Positions 45,596 through 56,316 are shown, counted from the first letter of the stretch. The stretch: DNA of 64,000 nt from Sphingomonas sp. (GCF_029239295.1 NZ_JAQZBC010000006.1:62001-126000), one strand, 5' to 3'. Translations and numbers: made by a program. Notes: generated from the letters alone by a model not told the origin.

Positions 45596-48081
45596 TCAAC
45601 GCGTGGCGGCTCGCCCTTCGCGATCTGCGGGCCGGCGGCCGCGGGCTGTGGCTGCTGCTCGTCTGCCTGTTTCTCGGCACCGCCGCGCTTGCCGGTATCG
45701 GCTCGCTCTCCGCGTCGATCACCAGCGCGCTGGACGCGCAGAGCCGGCAGTTGCTCGGCGGCGACGTCGAGCTCCGCGTGTCGCAGCGACGCGCCACGGT
45801 CGAGGAGAATGCAGCCTTCGCCGCCTTCGGCCGCACGTCTGAGGTCATCGCCGTCAACACCATGGCTCAGCCGCTGAACGGCGGCGCGCCGGCGCTCATC
45901 AACTTGCGAGCCGTCGACGACGCATGGCCGCTGGTCGGCCGCCTCGCGCTGGAGCCGGGCGCGCTGCGGCCGCGCCCGCACGGCAATCAGGTGGCCATCG
46001 CCCCCGCGCTGGCGCAGCGACTGAAGGTGAAGGTGGGCGACACTGTGCGCATCGGCGCCGCCCGCTTGCGGATCATCGGGCTGATCGAAGCCGAGCCGGA
46101 CGCGCTGGGGTTCAGCTTCGGCCCCACCGCGCTGGTCGACATGGCTGGGCTGGATGCCACGCGCGTGCTGCAGCCGGGCAGCCTCTATCAGGCGCGTACC
46201 CGCATCCTGCTGCGCCCGGGCCTTGATCCCGCCACTGTCGGCGACACCGTCGCCCGCCGCTATCCAAGCGCCGGATGGAGCGCGCGGACGCCGGAGGACG
46301 CCTCCGGCAATGTGAAGCGAAGTATCGATCAGCTTGGCCAGTTCCTGCTGCTCGTCGGGCTGGCTGCGCTGGTGATCGCCGGGATCGGCATCGGCAGCGG
46401 GGTCAGCGCCTATCTGACGCGCAAGAGCCGCGTGATTGCCACCCTGAAGGTGCTGGGCGCTCATTCGCGCACGATTGCGGCAATCTTCCTGATCCAGCTG
46501 GGTCTGGTGGCAACGGTTGCGGTGCTCGCTGGCCTGGCGCTCGGCACCGCCATCCCGTGGCTTGTCGCGCAGCTTGCGGGGGACGCGCTGCCGGTCCCGC
46601 CGCGACTTGGGATCTATCCTGTACCCTTGTTGGTGGCGGCGGGGCTCAGCCTGCTCGTCGCCCTGCTCTTTTCGCTGCCCGCACTCGCCCGCGCGCGCTC
46701 GGTGCCGGCCGCCAGCCTTCTGCGTGACGCGATCGACAACTCGGCTCGTCCTCCCGTCCGGGTCCTGCTCGGCATGGCGGCAGTCCTCGCGCTGCTTGTC
46801 GCGCTGACTGTGCTCACCGCCAGCAATCGCGGCGTGGCGCTGGGGTTCACCGCTGCCACGGGCGCGGTGCTCGCGACGCTCTGGATCCTCGGCATAGTCC
46901 TTCGCCGGGGCCTGTCCCGCCTCCCGCGCCCACGCCCTCCGCTGTTCCGGCTGGCGCTAGCCAACCTGCACCGCCCCGGGGCGCAGACCGACCGGCTGGT
47001 CGTCGCGCTGGGGCTTGGCTTCTCCTTGTTCGTGGCGCTCGCCGTCATCGACACCAGCCTTTCGAACGAACTCGCCAGTGCCGCCCCGGCCAAGGCGCCG
47101 CGCTTCTTCGCCATCGATGTCCAGCCGGAGGATGAACCCGCGTTCCGCGCCGCCGTCCGCCGCGCCGCCCCCACTGCCACGATCGAGGCGGTCCCCTCGC
47201 TTCGTGGCTCAATCGTCGCGCTGAAGGGCCGGCGCGTGGCGGACATGAAGAACCTGCCGGAGGATGCGTGGATCCTGCGCGGCGATCGCACCATCACTTG
47301 GTCGGCCACCGTCCCGCCGCGCAACACGGTGGTCGCGGGGGAATGGTGGCCGCGCAACTATCGTGGGCCGCCGTTGATCTCGCTCGAGGATCGCGCCGCC
47401 GAACAGCTCGGCCTGAAGGTCGGCGAGACGATCACCGTCGCGGTCCTGGGTGTCGACGTTCCCGCCCGAATCGCCGCGCTGCGAAAGGTCGACTGGCAGG
47501 GGCTCGGCCTCAATTTCGCGCTGATCTTTTCGCCCGGCTATATCGAGGAGGCGCCGCACGGAATTCTCGCCAGCGTCTATGCGCCGGCCGGGCGCGATGG
47601 CATGATCGCCGGCGAAGTGGCGCGCGCGCTCCCCTCCGTCACCATGCTGCGCACGGGCGACGTCATTGGTCAGATCAGCGAACTGCTCGGCCAGGTTGCA
47701 ATTGCGATCCGCGCCGCGGCGGCTGTTACCGTGGTGGCCGGCATCGTGGTGCTGATCGGCGCGGTTACCGCCTCTGGGCAAGCACGACGCTACGACACCA
47801 TCATCCTGAAATTGCTGGGCGGCAGCCGGGCCCAACTGCTGACCGGACAGGCGCTGGAATATGGCCTCCTTGCGCTCCTGCTCGCCGCCGTCGCGCTGCT
47901 TATCGGCATGGCGGGCGGCTGGTATGTCGTGACGCAGGTGCTCGATCTGACCTGGGCGCCGGACCCCCTGGTCGTCGGCCTGACGCTGGCCGGCGCGATC
48001 GTCGCCACGCTCGGCATCGGTGTGCTCAGCAGCCTCCCGGCGCTCCGCGCGTCGCCGGCGGCGGGGTTGCGCAGCGACTGA
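45592..48081 (+). CDS. ABC transporter permease, FtsX/YbbP-like
   Basis: 829 aa polytopic; ATGA overlap with YbbA-like gene; MacB/FtsX-type architecture. Confidence 0.9.
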   Translation: MINAWRLALRDLRAGGRGLWLLLVCLFLGTAALAGIGSLSASITSALDAQSRQLLGGDVELRVSQRRATVEENAAFAAFGRTSEVIAVNTMAQPLNGGAPALINLRAVDDAWPLVGRLALEPGALRPRPHGNQVAIAPALAQRLKVKVGDTVRIGAARLRIIGLIEAEPDALGFSFGPTALVDMAGLDATRVLQPGSLYQARTRILLRPGLDPATVGDTVARRYPSAGWSARTPEDASGNVKRSIDQLGQFLLLVGLAALVIAGIGIGSGVSAYLTRKSRVIATLKVLGAHSRTIAAIFLIQLGLVATVAVLAGLALGTAIPWLVAQLAGDALPVPPRLGIYPVPLLVAAGLSLLVALLFSLPALARARSVPAASLLRDAIDNSARPPVRVLLGMAAVLALLVALTVLTASNRGVALGFTAATGAVLATLWILGIVLRRGLSRLPRPRPPLFRLALANLHRPGAQTDRLVVALGLGFSLFVALAVIDTSLSNELASAAPAKAPRFFAIDVQPEDEPAFRAAVRRAAPTATIEAVPSLRGSIVALKGRRVADMKNLPEDAWILRGDRTITWSATVPPRNTVVAGEWWPRNYRGPPLISLEDRAAEQLGLKVGETITVAVLGVDVPARIAALRKVDWQGLGLNFALIFSPGYIEEAPHGILASVYAPAGRDGMIAGEVARALPSVTMLRTGDVIGQISELLGQVAIAIRAAAAVTVVAGIVVLIGAVTASGQARRYDTIILKLLGGSRAQLLTGQALEYGLLALLLAAVALLIGMAGGWYVVTQVLDLTWAPDPLVVGLTLAGAIVATLGIGVLSSLPALRASPAAGLRSD

Positions 48082-48153
48082 TCGGCCAGCCGAACAGGGC
48101 GTTGTGCCTCGTCCCGGGCATGATCATCGTTCCCTGTCCGTTCCTTCGCTGCT

Positions 48154-49257
48154 ATGGCCTGCGCCATGATGGCCGGTCCGACTCGAAAGATCATCCATGT
48201 CGACATGGACGCCTTTTTCGCGTCGGTGGAACAGCGCGACGATCCGTCGCTGCGCGGTCGACCGGTCGCCGTTGGCCATGCTGCGGCGCGCGGGGTCGTG
48301 GCGGCCGCCAGCTATGAGGCACGCGTCTTTGGGGTGCGCAGCGCGCTGCCGTCCGTAACCGCGCTTCGTCGCTGCCCCGACCTCGTCTTCGTTCCGCCCC
48401 GCTTCGATGTGTACAAGGCCGTTTCGCGCCAGATCCACGCGATCTTCGCCGAATTCACGCCGCTCATTCAGCCATTGTCGCTGGACGAGGCATATCTGGA
48501 CGTGACCCAGAACCGTGCCGGTTTGCCGACGGCATGGGCCACCGCAAAGGCGATCCGCGCCCGCATTCTGGAGGAAACCGGCCTCACCGCATCGGCGGGC
48601 GTTTCGTACAACAAGTTCCTGGCGAAGCTCGCGTCCGACCACCGAAAGCCCAACGGGCAGTTCGCGGTGACACCCGACATGGGTGCCGCCTGGGTCGAAA
48701 CGCTGCCGGTTTCCCGCTTCCACGGTGTCGGCCCGGTGACAGCGGCGAAGATGAAGCGGCTCGGCATCGAAACCGGCGGCGATCTGCGCGCCAAGCCGCT
48801 CGACTTTCTGGAACGGCATTTCGGCAGTTCCGCCAGCTGGTATTATGCCATCGCACGCGGGATCGACGATCGCCCGGTGAACCCCAACCGCGTGCGTAAA
48901 TCCTCCGGCTCGGAAACCACCTTCGATCGCGACCTGACCGATCCTCAGGAAATCGAGGCCGGCATCATCCGCATGGCTGACGACGTATGGTCCTGGTGTG
49001 AAAAGGCCGGCGCCTTCGGCCGAACTGTTACCGTAAAGATCAAGTTCAAGAACTTCCGCCAGATCACGCGCAGCCGCAGCCATAACCACGCCATCGTCAC
49101 GCGCGACCAGCTGGTCAGTGCCAGCCTCGATCTCGTCCGGTCGATCTATCCCCCGGAAACCGGCATTCGGCTGGTTGGGGTCACCGTCTCGAACTTCGAC
49201 GCCCCCACCGCAGACGACCCGCAGGATTTGCCGCTGTTCGACGTGGCGGCGTCCTAA
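48154..49257 (+). CDS. dinB: DNA polymerase IV
   Basis: KIIHVDMDAFFASVEQRDDPSLRGRPVAVG; PLSLDEAYLDVT; ASAGVSYNKFLAKLASDHRKPNG. Confidence 0.95.
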   Translation: MACAMMAGPTRKIIHVDMDAFFASVEQRDDPSLRGRPVAVGHAAARGVVAAASYEARVFGVRSALPSVTALRRCPDLVFVPPRFDVYKAVSRQIHAIFAEFTPLIQPLSLDEAYLDVTQNRAGLPTAWATAKAIRARILEETGLTASAGVSYNKFLAKLASDHRKPNGQFAVTPDMGAAWVETLPVSRFHGVGPVTAAKMKRLGIETGGDLRAKPLDFLERHFGSSASWYYAIARGIDDRPVNPNRVRKSSGSETTFDRDLTDPQEIEAGIIRMADDVWSWCEKAGAFGRTVTVKIKFKNFRQITRSRSHNHAIVTRDQLVSASLDLVRSIYPPETGIRLVGVTVSNFDAPTADDPQDLPLFDVAAS

Positions 49258-49361
49258 CCGCTAACATTGGAGAAAGCGGCCGCCGCCTGAGCGTTAGAGA
49301 ACACGAAAGCGCCACTCCCTGTCGACCGGCCCTTCAGCGTCACATCGCTCAACCGCTCGGA

Positions 49362-49856
49362 TCAGCGACCCGGCATGGAGAAGGAAGGCGGGTCGCTCGC
49401 CGGGAACGACTCGTCCGATGCCTCATCCACCTCCGACCAACGCGGCTGGGCGTCGCGGATCTCTTCCGGCCCGGCATCGCGAACCTGGCTGAACCCGCCC
49501 TGCTCCCCCGGGAGCCGCGTCAGCGCGGCGGGCGCGGGCGCCGGCTCAGGCCGGTCTGCTCGCCGAAAGCGTCCAACGGCATAGCCCATCACCAGCGCCA
49601 GCAGGACCCACGGCAGCGTTGAGGGGGGGTGTGCCTCGCGCGCCCCGCCGCGGCGCTGGGGCGTCACCGCTTCAGCATAGGCGACGCCGGAAACCTCCTC
49701 GACAATTACCAACTGATCATCGTCCGCATTCACCAGCCGCTGATACGCCGGCGGGCCGCGGTCTGCGGCGCCCTCGCCGCGGAGGCCGTTGTCGGCACCG
49801 GATTGGTGGTTCGACGAATCCGCCATGCCATAAACGCGGGTGTCAGGATCGGCCAT
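49362..49856 (-). CDS. Hypothetical single-TM protein ending in DEASDESFPASDPPS motif
   Basis: 164 aa; TM segment LPWVLLALVMGYAVGRFRR; C-terminus WSEVDEASDESFPASDPPSFSMPGR. Confidence 0.6.
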   Translation of the reverse strand: MADPDTRVYGMADSSNHQSGADNGLRGEGAADRGPPAYQRLVNADDDQLVIVEEVSGVAYAEAVTPQRRGGAREAHPPSTLPWVLLALVMGYAVGRFRRADRPEPAPAPAALTRLPGEQGGFSQVRDAGPEEIRDAQPRWSEVDEASDESFPASDPPSFSMPGR

Positions 49857-50045
49857 CAGAGTGAATCCTCGCGGTTAGGGGTGCGCTGGCGCCATCGAGC
49901 ATCGAACGTGGCAGGACGGTGGAGGCCCCGACGACGGTCTCTCGCGATGATGCCATGCCTCGTCACGACTTGCCTCGATGCTGCTGACGAAAAAAGCCGC
50001 GACATGCCTCCGCGGTTCCGCTCGCCACCCGCACGGCTCGCGCGG

Positions 50046-51512
50046 CTACACCACGCCGCGCACTTCAGGCACGTCGAGTGCGCTCAGCCGGGCCTCATGC
50101 CCTTCGCGATCGATGCGGTAGAATTTCCATACCGCGATCGACAGGAAACTCAGTGCCGTGACCAGCGTCAGGAAGGTCCAGCCAAGCGCCGCCAGCGTCT
50201 CGGCAGGCACTTGTCCGGGAAGCGCGCGGCGCGGAAAGGCGATGAACGTCAGGATCGCGCCGCCCATCACCGTTCCCATCGCCGTGATGATCTTCTGGAT
50301 GAACTGATCCGCCGCGGTAATCAGCCCCTCGGATCGCCGACCCGTCTTCGCCTGCGCATCTTCGACGATGTCGGCGATCATCGAACTGACCAGGATGAAC
50401 CCGCCATAATAAAGCACCGCCGATGAGAAGGCGAAGCCGACCAGCGTCGGCAGCAGCCGCGGGTCACCGTTTTCGAAGAACAGGCCGGACAGCCGCAGCA
50501 GCAGCGGCATGTTGGTGAGGATCGTGCCGAAGAAGAACAGCCCCATACACGCGGGCTTCTTCCCATAGCGGCGCGACAGCATCGCGCCCACGACCGCGCC
50601 AAATGGCGTTGCGACAAATCCGGCCACCGTAGTCAGCAGCAGCGCCGACGCAGGCAGCCCCCAGATGAAGGTCGCGACATAGGCTTCCAATACCGTGCGG
50701 ACGCCAAAGCCGATCCCCGCCAGCGCGCCGGCGATGATCGCCACCGCCATGTTCCGGTTGTGCAGCGTCTCGGCCGCTTCGCGCAGCGACCGGCGCCAGT
50801 TGCGGTCCCGCTCCGGTGGCTCGTACAAGGTGCCGCGATAGCGCCGCGTGCCGAACGCATTGATGAACATCGCGGTCAACATCAGCAGCGCCGAGGCAAT
50901 GCCCAGCTTGCCATAGCCCGAACGCACCAACTGGCCGACCGCGCCGGCCTCCGGCGACAGGAACCAGCCAAGGCCGAGGAAGGCGGTGATCATGGCGCCG
51001 ACCGTCCCCAACACCCAGCGCCACGCGACCAGATTGGTCCGCACGTGATAGCCAGGCGCCAGCTCGGGGGTGAGCGCATTCGCCGGCACCTCGAAGAAAC
51101 TGTAGCACAGGTTCAGCAGCAACGCGGTGACGAGCAGCCAGGCGAAGGTCACGCCGGGCGATAGCCCGACCGGCGGATTCCACATGAGCGCGCACAGGAT
51201 CGCGGTTGGGATCGGCGCTGCGAACATGAGCGTATGCCGCCGGCCGAACCGGGATCGCAGATTGTCGGAGAAATGGCCGATCGCGGGATCCCAGACCGCA
51301 TCGAACGCGATGACAATGGCCAACGCCAGACTGACCGTCCACGCCTCCAGGCCGACCACCTGGCTGTAGAACAGCAGCATCAGCGACCGAAGATAGATGA
51401 TTGATCCGCCCGCAATCGCTCCGGAGCCATGCGCTAGCTTCGTCGACAGCGGCAGCGCTGCCGGCGCGCGCCGTTCAGGTGTGTCCGCCACGCCAGCTGC
51501 AATAGTGGCCAT
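50046..51512 (-). CDS. MFS transporter, GPH (glycoside-pentoside-hexuronide)-like family
   Basis: 488 aa polytopic; AFDAVWDPAIGHFSDNLRSRFGRRHTLMFAAPIP is the GPH signature. Confidence 0.88.
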   Translation of the reverse strand: MATIAAGVADTPERRAPAALPLSTKLAHGSGAIAGGSIIYLRSLMLLFYSQVVGLEAWTVSLALAIVIAFDAVWDPAIGHFSDNLRSRFGRRHTLMFAAPIPTAILCALMWNPPVGLSPGVTFAWLLVTALLLNLCYSFFEVPANALTPELAPGYHVRTNLVAWRWVLGTVGAMITAFLGLGWFLSPEAGAVGQLVRSGYGKLGIASALLMLTAMFINAFGTRRYRGTLYEPPERDRNWRRSLREAAETLHNRNMAVAIIAGALAGIGFGVRTVLEAYVATFIWGLPASALLLTTVAGFVATPFGAVVGAMLSRRYGKKPACMGLFFFGTILTNMPLLLRLSGLFFENGDPRLLPTLVGFAFSSAVLYYGGFILVSSMIADIVEDAQAKTGRRSEGLITAADQFIQKIITAMGTVMGGAILTFIAFPRRALPGQVPAETLAALGWTFLTLVTALSFLSIAVWKFYRIDREGHEARLSALDVPEVRGVV

Positions 51513-51601
51513 GAACCTCTCCTACCATGTGCCTGGATGTGCCAGGCCTCAATGCTGTTGGGGCGTGCGCATCTATTCTGATGCGTCACGCCCCACGATC
51601 G

Positions 51602-54211
51602 TCAGAACTTGAACTGTACTTCCACCCCCGCCTGGCGAGGGAAGGTATAGCTGTACACTTGCCGGTAATTGGTCGCCGCCCCGGTCGAGAAGGCGCCGTC
51701 ATATCCCAGCGTGTCGAAGAGATTGCGGGCAAAGACGATGACGGTGATCCCGTCGTCCGGCCGGGTGTAGGTGATGCGGGCATCAACCTGGTCCCAGCCA
51801 GGCGCCCGGCTGATCGGGCTTTCGAACACCGAGTAATAAGCGTCCGATCGATAGGCGTAGCTGGCCGCGAGGAAGACGTGATCGTTGGCGCCTACTTCGA
51901 TGTCATACAGCGCCGATATCGCAACCTTGTGTCGCGATGCGGCCGGCAGCCTGTTGCCGGTGATATCCTCCAGGACGTTGCCCGGCATGCCCTCGTCATC
52001 GAAAAGCCGCGGCGCCCGCAGGATCTTCGTATCGTTGAACGAATAATTCGCGGAGATTTCCAGCGAACGCGTGACGTTCCACGCGCTCTCGACCTCGATT
52101 CCCCACGACCGTGACTTGTTGATGTTGAAGAAATTGGTGGTGGTCAGCGTCGATCCCGGTCGGACGACGACAATCGGGATCTGCGCATTCTTATAGTCGT
52201 AATAGAATCCGGTGACGTTGAGCATCAGGGCCGGAAGCGGCCGGCTCTTCACGCCGACTTCGAATGCGTCGACGATTTCCTTGTCGACCACCGGGCTGTC
52301 GGCGTAGCTCCCCAGATTGAAACCGCCGGCTTTTAGACCACGGCTGTAGCTGCCGAACACCAGCGTATCGTTGTTCGCCTTCCAGTCGAGTCCCAGCCGC
52401 CAGGAGAAGCCGGACCAGCTATCCTCCAGCTCGCGGGTCGCCGCGCCGACGCCCGGCAGATTGAGCAGGAAACGGGTCAGATCCTGCGCCGCCGCAGCAG
52501 CGCCGCACGCGCCCAGCCCCACCACGGTCGCATCTGCTCCCGGCGTCAGCGTGCAATAGGTTGCGGCGCCCGCAGGCTGCCACTGGATCACGCGATAACT
52601 TTCGATCCCGCGCTTCTTGTCCCAGGAGTATCGCAACCCGGCGGTCCCTTTCAGACCGTCGATCAGCTCGTAATCAACCTGGCCGAAGCCCGCGAGGCCA
52701 TCGGTTCTCAAATCTCCCGACCCGTCGTAGAACGCGCGCCGCGGGTTGGCAGGGCAGTTCGGCACCACCGCGAAGCTGACCGGCGCGACACAGATCGGTG
52801 CCGCCAGCCGCTGGCTCAGGGTGTCGCTATTGTCGCCATCGACGAACCAGGTGACCGGCTGGAAGTATTTCTCGTGGAACTGATAGGCGCCGACAATCCA
52901 GTTGAACCGCCCCTGCGTGGCATTGGATAACGTCAGCTCGTTGGTGTAATATTTCTTATCCTCTTGGTAATCCTGCACGTAGGTCGGATTGTACGAGTAG
53001 GTGCGGAAGGCATTGGCCAGCCCGAACGGTGCCAGCGCTGCTATAGGCGCGGATCCAAAACTGGTGGTCACCAGCTGGTTGGCGGTATAATCCAGATCGG
53101 CGAACGCCTGATATTTATACTGGGTATATCCCCCGACATATTTCAGGGCGACACCGCCGATGTCCGCGGTAAAGTTCGCAACGAACGTATGATTGTCGCT
53201 CAGCAGCGACTGGTTCAGCGTGTTGCTGTTGATCTTCCACGGGTCGGTGACGGAGGGATTGGGCACGCCGTAACCGAATGCAGCGGCCGGGGTCAGCGAA
53301 TTATCCGTCGCACCATCGATGTCGTTGGTTACATAGGGGCTGACCTGCACGCCTACGGGATTGCTGTCGTTCCACTCGGCATGGCTGTATTTCAACCACA
53401 ACTGGGTGGTGTCCGAAAAGTCGTACTGAAGCTGCGCTTCCAGAAAGAAGCGGTTGGTGAACCCCTCGTCGCGGGACGTCGCCGTGCGCGCGATATTGTC
53501 GTACCTGGCCCCGGTTGCACGGGTTACCTGGGCGGAGAGGCGCGCCTTCAACCCGCCCACGATCGGGCCCGACAGATAGCCTTCGGAAACCATCTGGAGA
53601 TTGTCCACGCTGAAGCGCCACTCGCCGGTCGTTTCTTCCGTAGGACGTTTTGAAATGACGTTGATCGCGCCGCCCACAGAGTTGCGGCCATACAGGGTTC
53701 CTTGCGGCCCGCGCAGGAATTCCACCCGCTCTACAAACATCGGCGTCTTGGATGCCTCCGCGTTCGACGCGGTGTAGAAACCGTCATTGTAGATCGCGAC
53801 GCCGGGGTCGGAGCCGATGGTGTTCGTCAGTCGCCCGATACCGCGCAGCGACAGGCGATCGAGCGATGACGAGAATGTCAGCCCGGGAGTGAAATTGGCG
53901 AAATCCTGGATCGAGCGGATGCCGCGCCGGTCGCGGTCACTCGATTCGAAGACGCTGATCGCGATCGGCACGTCCTGGATCGCTTCGGCTCGCCGTTGAG
54001 CGGTGACGACGATGTCGTTGAGCGCAGCGGTGTCAAAGGGATTGGATGGGGCGCCGGCTTGTCCCGCCCCGGCGCTCGCCCCCTGTGGTGGCGATCCTCC
54101 CGGATCGCTTGCCGGAATCGCCTGTACGCCGCCCGGTTCGCCGGTTTGCGCCGCCGCATGCCCACTCACCAGCGCGATCATTGCCGCGCCTGCCCGCATC
54201 CTCGCCTTCAT
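51602..54211 (-). CDS. TonB-dependent outer membrane receptor
   Basis: 869 aa; signal peptide, TonB-box/plug DIVVTAQRRAEAIQDVPIAISVF, GPQGTLYGRNSVGGAINVISKRP, C-terminal YSYTFPRQAGVEVQFKF. Confidence 0.93.
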   Translation of the reverse strand: MKARMRAGAAMIALVSGHAAAQTGEPGGVQAIPASDPGGSPPQGASAGAGQAGAPSNPFDTAALNDIVVTAQRRAEAIQDVPIAISVFESSDRDRRGIRSIQDFANFTPGLTFSSSLDRLSLRGIGRLTNTIGSDPGVAIYNDGFYTASNAEASKTPMFVERVEFLRGPQGTLYGRNSVGGAINVISKRPTEETTGEWRFSVDNLQMVSEGYLSGPIVGGLKARLSAQVTRATGARYDNIARTATSRDEGFTNRFFLEAQLQYDFSDTTQLWLKYSHAEWNDSNPVGVQVSPYVTNDIDGATDNSLTPAAAFGYGVPNPSVTDPWKINSNTLNQSLLSDNHTFVANFTADIGGVALKYVGGYTQYKYQAFADLDYTANQLVTTSFGSAPIAALAPFGLANAFRTYSYNPTYVQDYQEDKKYYTNELTLSNATQGRFNWIVGAYQFHEKYFQPVTWFVDGDNSDTLSQRLAAPICVAPVSFAVVPNCPANPRRAFYDGSGDLRTDGLAGFGQVDYELIDGLKGTAGLRYSWDKKRGIESYRVIQWQPAGAATYCTLTPGADATVVGLGACGAAAAAQDLTRFLLNLPGVGAATRELEDSWSGFSWRLGLDWKANNDTLVFGSYSRGLKAGGFNLGSYADSPVVDKEIVDAFEVGVKSRPLPALMLNVTGFYYDYKNAQIPIVVVRPGSTLTTTNFFNINKSRSWGIEVESAWNVTRSLEISANYSFNDTKILRAPRLFDDEGMPGNVLEDITGNRLPAASRHKVAISALYDIEVGANDHVFLAASYAYRSDAYYSVFESPISRAPGWDQVDARITYTRPDDGITVIVFARNLFDTLGYDGAFSTGAATNYRQVYSYTFPRQAGVEVQFKF

Positions 54212-54633
54212 CGCCGTTCCTCCTCCTGAAAGAGGCGGCCGGGGGCGCTCGCGTCGCTCCCGTGTCCGCTAGACCATTGTCATCAGCTTCTCGGATCCAT
54301 GCTTTGAGGGGCACATCGCGATGCCTTTACGCGCGATGCGGAACATTGCCGTCGGCTTCGCCAGCAACCGCCACCTGCTTGTTCGCCGCAGGATGTTCGG
54401 TGCTGAAAAGAGTGGACGGTCGAAGAAGGAAGCAACGGCGGATCGGCCGGCGCCCGCGGGTGCCGCTGCGCTGACCGTACGCCAAACGGCGACGATCCCG
54501 CATGCCTGACCGATGGTCGGCGCGAATGTTTCCGCGAACCGCCGCATGATCTTCCTCTCCATAACCAGTTTTGGAACAACTGGCGCGGCTGTCAAGTTTG
54601 CAATGTTGGCGGCGGGTAGTCCGCTGCGCCGAA

Positions 54634-55869
54634 ATGGCCTATGTTCACGCCGTGACACGTAGCGCCGCCCCGGCTCACGATCGAACCGCGCGCTTCGCGC
54701 AACGGCGCTCGCAGATCCTCGATACGGCGTCGGCGCAGATCAACCGGCATGGTGCGCGGGGCATGACCCTGACTGCTGTCGCCAAGGCGCTCGGCCTCGA
54801 TACAAGCAGCGTCACTTACTATTTCAAGCGTAAGGACCACCTCGCCGCGGCCTGCTACGAACGGACGCTCAATTGGGCGCTCGAGACGGCACGCGAAGCC
54901 GCGCGCCAACCAACCGCTGCCGAGCGCGTCCGCCACCTCATCGCGGCGCAATTCGATCTCTACCGGCGCAGTCGTAATGGGGAGGTCGGCGATTTCGCCG
55001 TTCTCTCCGACATTCGGGCGCTCGATGAGACGACGCGGGAGCCGCTGGAGGCAGCCTATCTCGAAAGCTTCGCGGTCATTCGCGGATTCTTCGCACCGGA
55101 GGGCGCCCGGGCGTCAGGATCGCGCAGCGCGATCGCCGCCACCCATCTGACCGCCAGCCTGCAATGGCTGCCCGCCTGGATCGACCGTTACCAGACGCGC
55201 GACTTCGATCGGGTGCAGGAACGGCTGTACGACGTTCTGGCCAATGGCCTTGCGCGCAGCAATTCACCCTGGCCGGTCACTGTTGCGCCGCCCCCGCAGG
55301 ACGCCAGCGACGGCACGCAGGGGCGCTTCCTCGCCGCCGCCACTCGCCTCATCAATCGGCACGGTTATGTCGGCGCAAGCGTGGAGCGGATCGCCGCGGA
55401 ACTGGGGGTCAGCACCGGCAGCTTCTATCACCACCTCGACAATAAGGATGATCTGGTCCTCACCTGCTTCCAGCGCTCCTTTTCGACCATCGAGGCAGCA
55501 CAAACGCACGGCGACGCAACCGGCCGCGACGAGGGCGAGCGCCTGGCAATTGCCCTCGCCAATCTCGTCGGCCTTCAGTTCACTGACGACAGCCCCCTGC
55601 TCCGCATGAGCGCCTATCAGGCGCTGCCGCTGGAGTTGCGCGCCGACATGCTCGCGCTGGCTGGACAGGTCACCCGCCATGTCGCCGGGACAATCGCCGA
55701 TGGTATCGCGGATGGATCGTTGCGACCGGTCGATCCGCTGGTCGCCAGCCAGACAGTGATGGCGGCTGTCAGCGCCGCTTCCGACATGCACCGCTGGGCG
55801 CAGGGGCGCGACCCGTCGGACGCTGTCCGCGCTTATCTTGAGCCGCTACGCGTCGGCATATTCCACTAG
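54634..55869 (+). CDS. TetR-family regulator with two tandem TetR units
   Basis: Two HTH regions: ILDTASAQINRHGARGMTLTAVAKALGLDTSSVTYYFKRKDHL and FLAAATRLINRHGYVGASVERIAAELGVSTGSFYHHLDNKDDL. Confidence 0.88.
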   Translation: MAYVHAVTRSAAPAHDRTARFAQRRSQILDTASAQINRHGARGMTLTAVAKALGLDTSSVTYYFKRKDHLAAACYERTLNWALETAREAARQPTAAERVRHLIAAQFDLYRRSRNGEVGDFAVLSDIRALDETTREPLEAAYLESFAVIRGFFAPEGARASGSRSAIAATHLTASLQWLPAWIDRYQTRDFDRVQERLYDVLANGLARSNSPWPVTVAPPPQDASDGTQGRFLAAATRLINRHGYVGASVERIAAELGVSTGSFYHHLDNKDDLVLTCFQRSFSTIEAAQTHGDATGRDEGERLAIALANLVGLQFTDDSPLLRMSAYQALPLELRADMLALAGQVTRHVAGTIADGIADGSLRPVDPLVASQTVMAAVSAASDMHRWAQGRDPSDAVRAYLEPLRVGIFH

Positions 55870-55902
55870 GCGCCGCCGCTCTGGAACAGCCGCGCGCGTT
55901 CG

Positions 55903-56316
55903 CTATCGGCCCGCGGCGGTATCCGCCGGCCCGTCATGTGGTGCCTCGAACGTCGCCCAATCAGCGTCCCCGCCGGGCGGCGGCGGATCGCCGGCAATAC
56001 TGCCCGGCTCGACGATCGCGCCGGTCCTCAGGCGATGCAGGTGAACCTTCGCGATCATGTTTGCTGAGATCGGCGCAGTGATGAACAGGAAGACGCAGAT
56101 AAGCAGTTCATGCGCCGTCCAGATCCCCAGCCGCGCCTGGAAGAAGATCATGGAGCCGATCAACAGCGCCCCCAGCCCCAGCGTCGTCGCCTTGGTGGGG
56201 CCATGCAGCCGCTCCATCGTCGATGGCAGACGCACCAGCCCCCAACTGCCGATCAGGACAAACGCTGCCCCCAACAGGATCAGTGCGGCGATGATCGCGT
56301 CGACCACCATGGTCAT
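55903..56316 (-). CDS. mrpG: Na+/H+ antiporter subunit G
   Basis: AALILLGAAFVLIGSWGLVRLPSTMERLHGPTKATTLG. Confidence 0.9.
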   Translation of the reverse strand: MTMVVDAIIAALILLGAAFVLIGSWGLVRLPSTMERLHGPTKATTLGLGALLIGSMIFFQARLGIWTAHELLICVFLFITAPISANMIAKVHLHRLRTGAIVEPGSIAGDPPPPGGDADWATFEAPHDGPADTAAGR

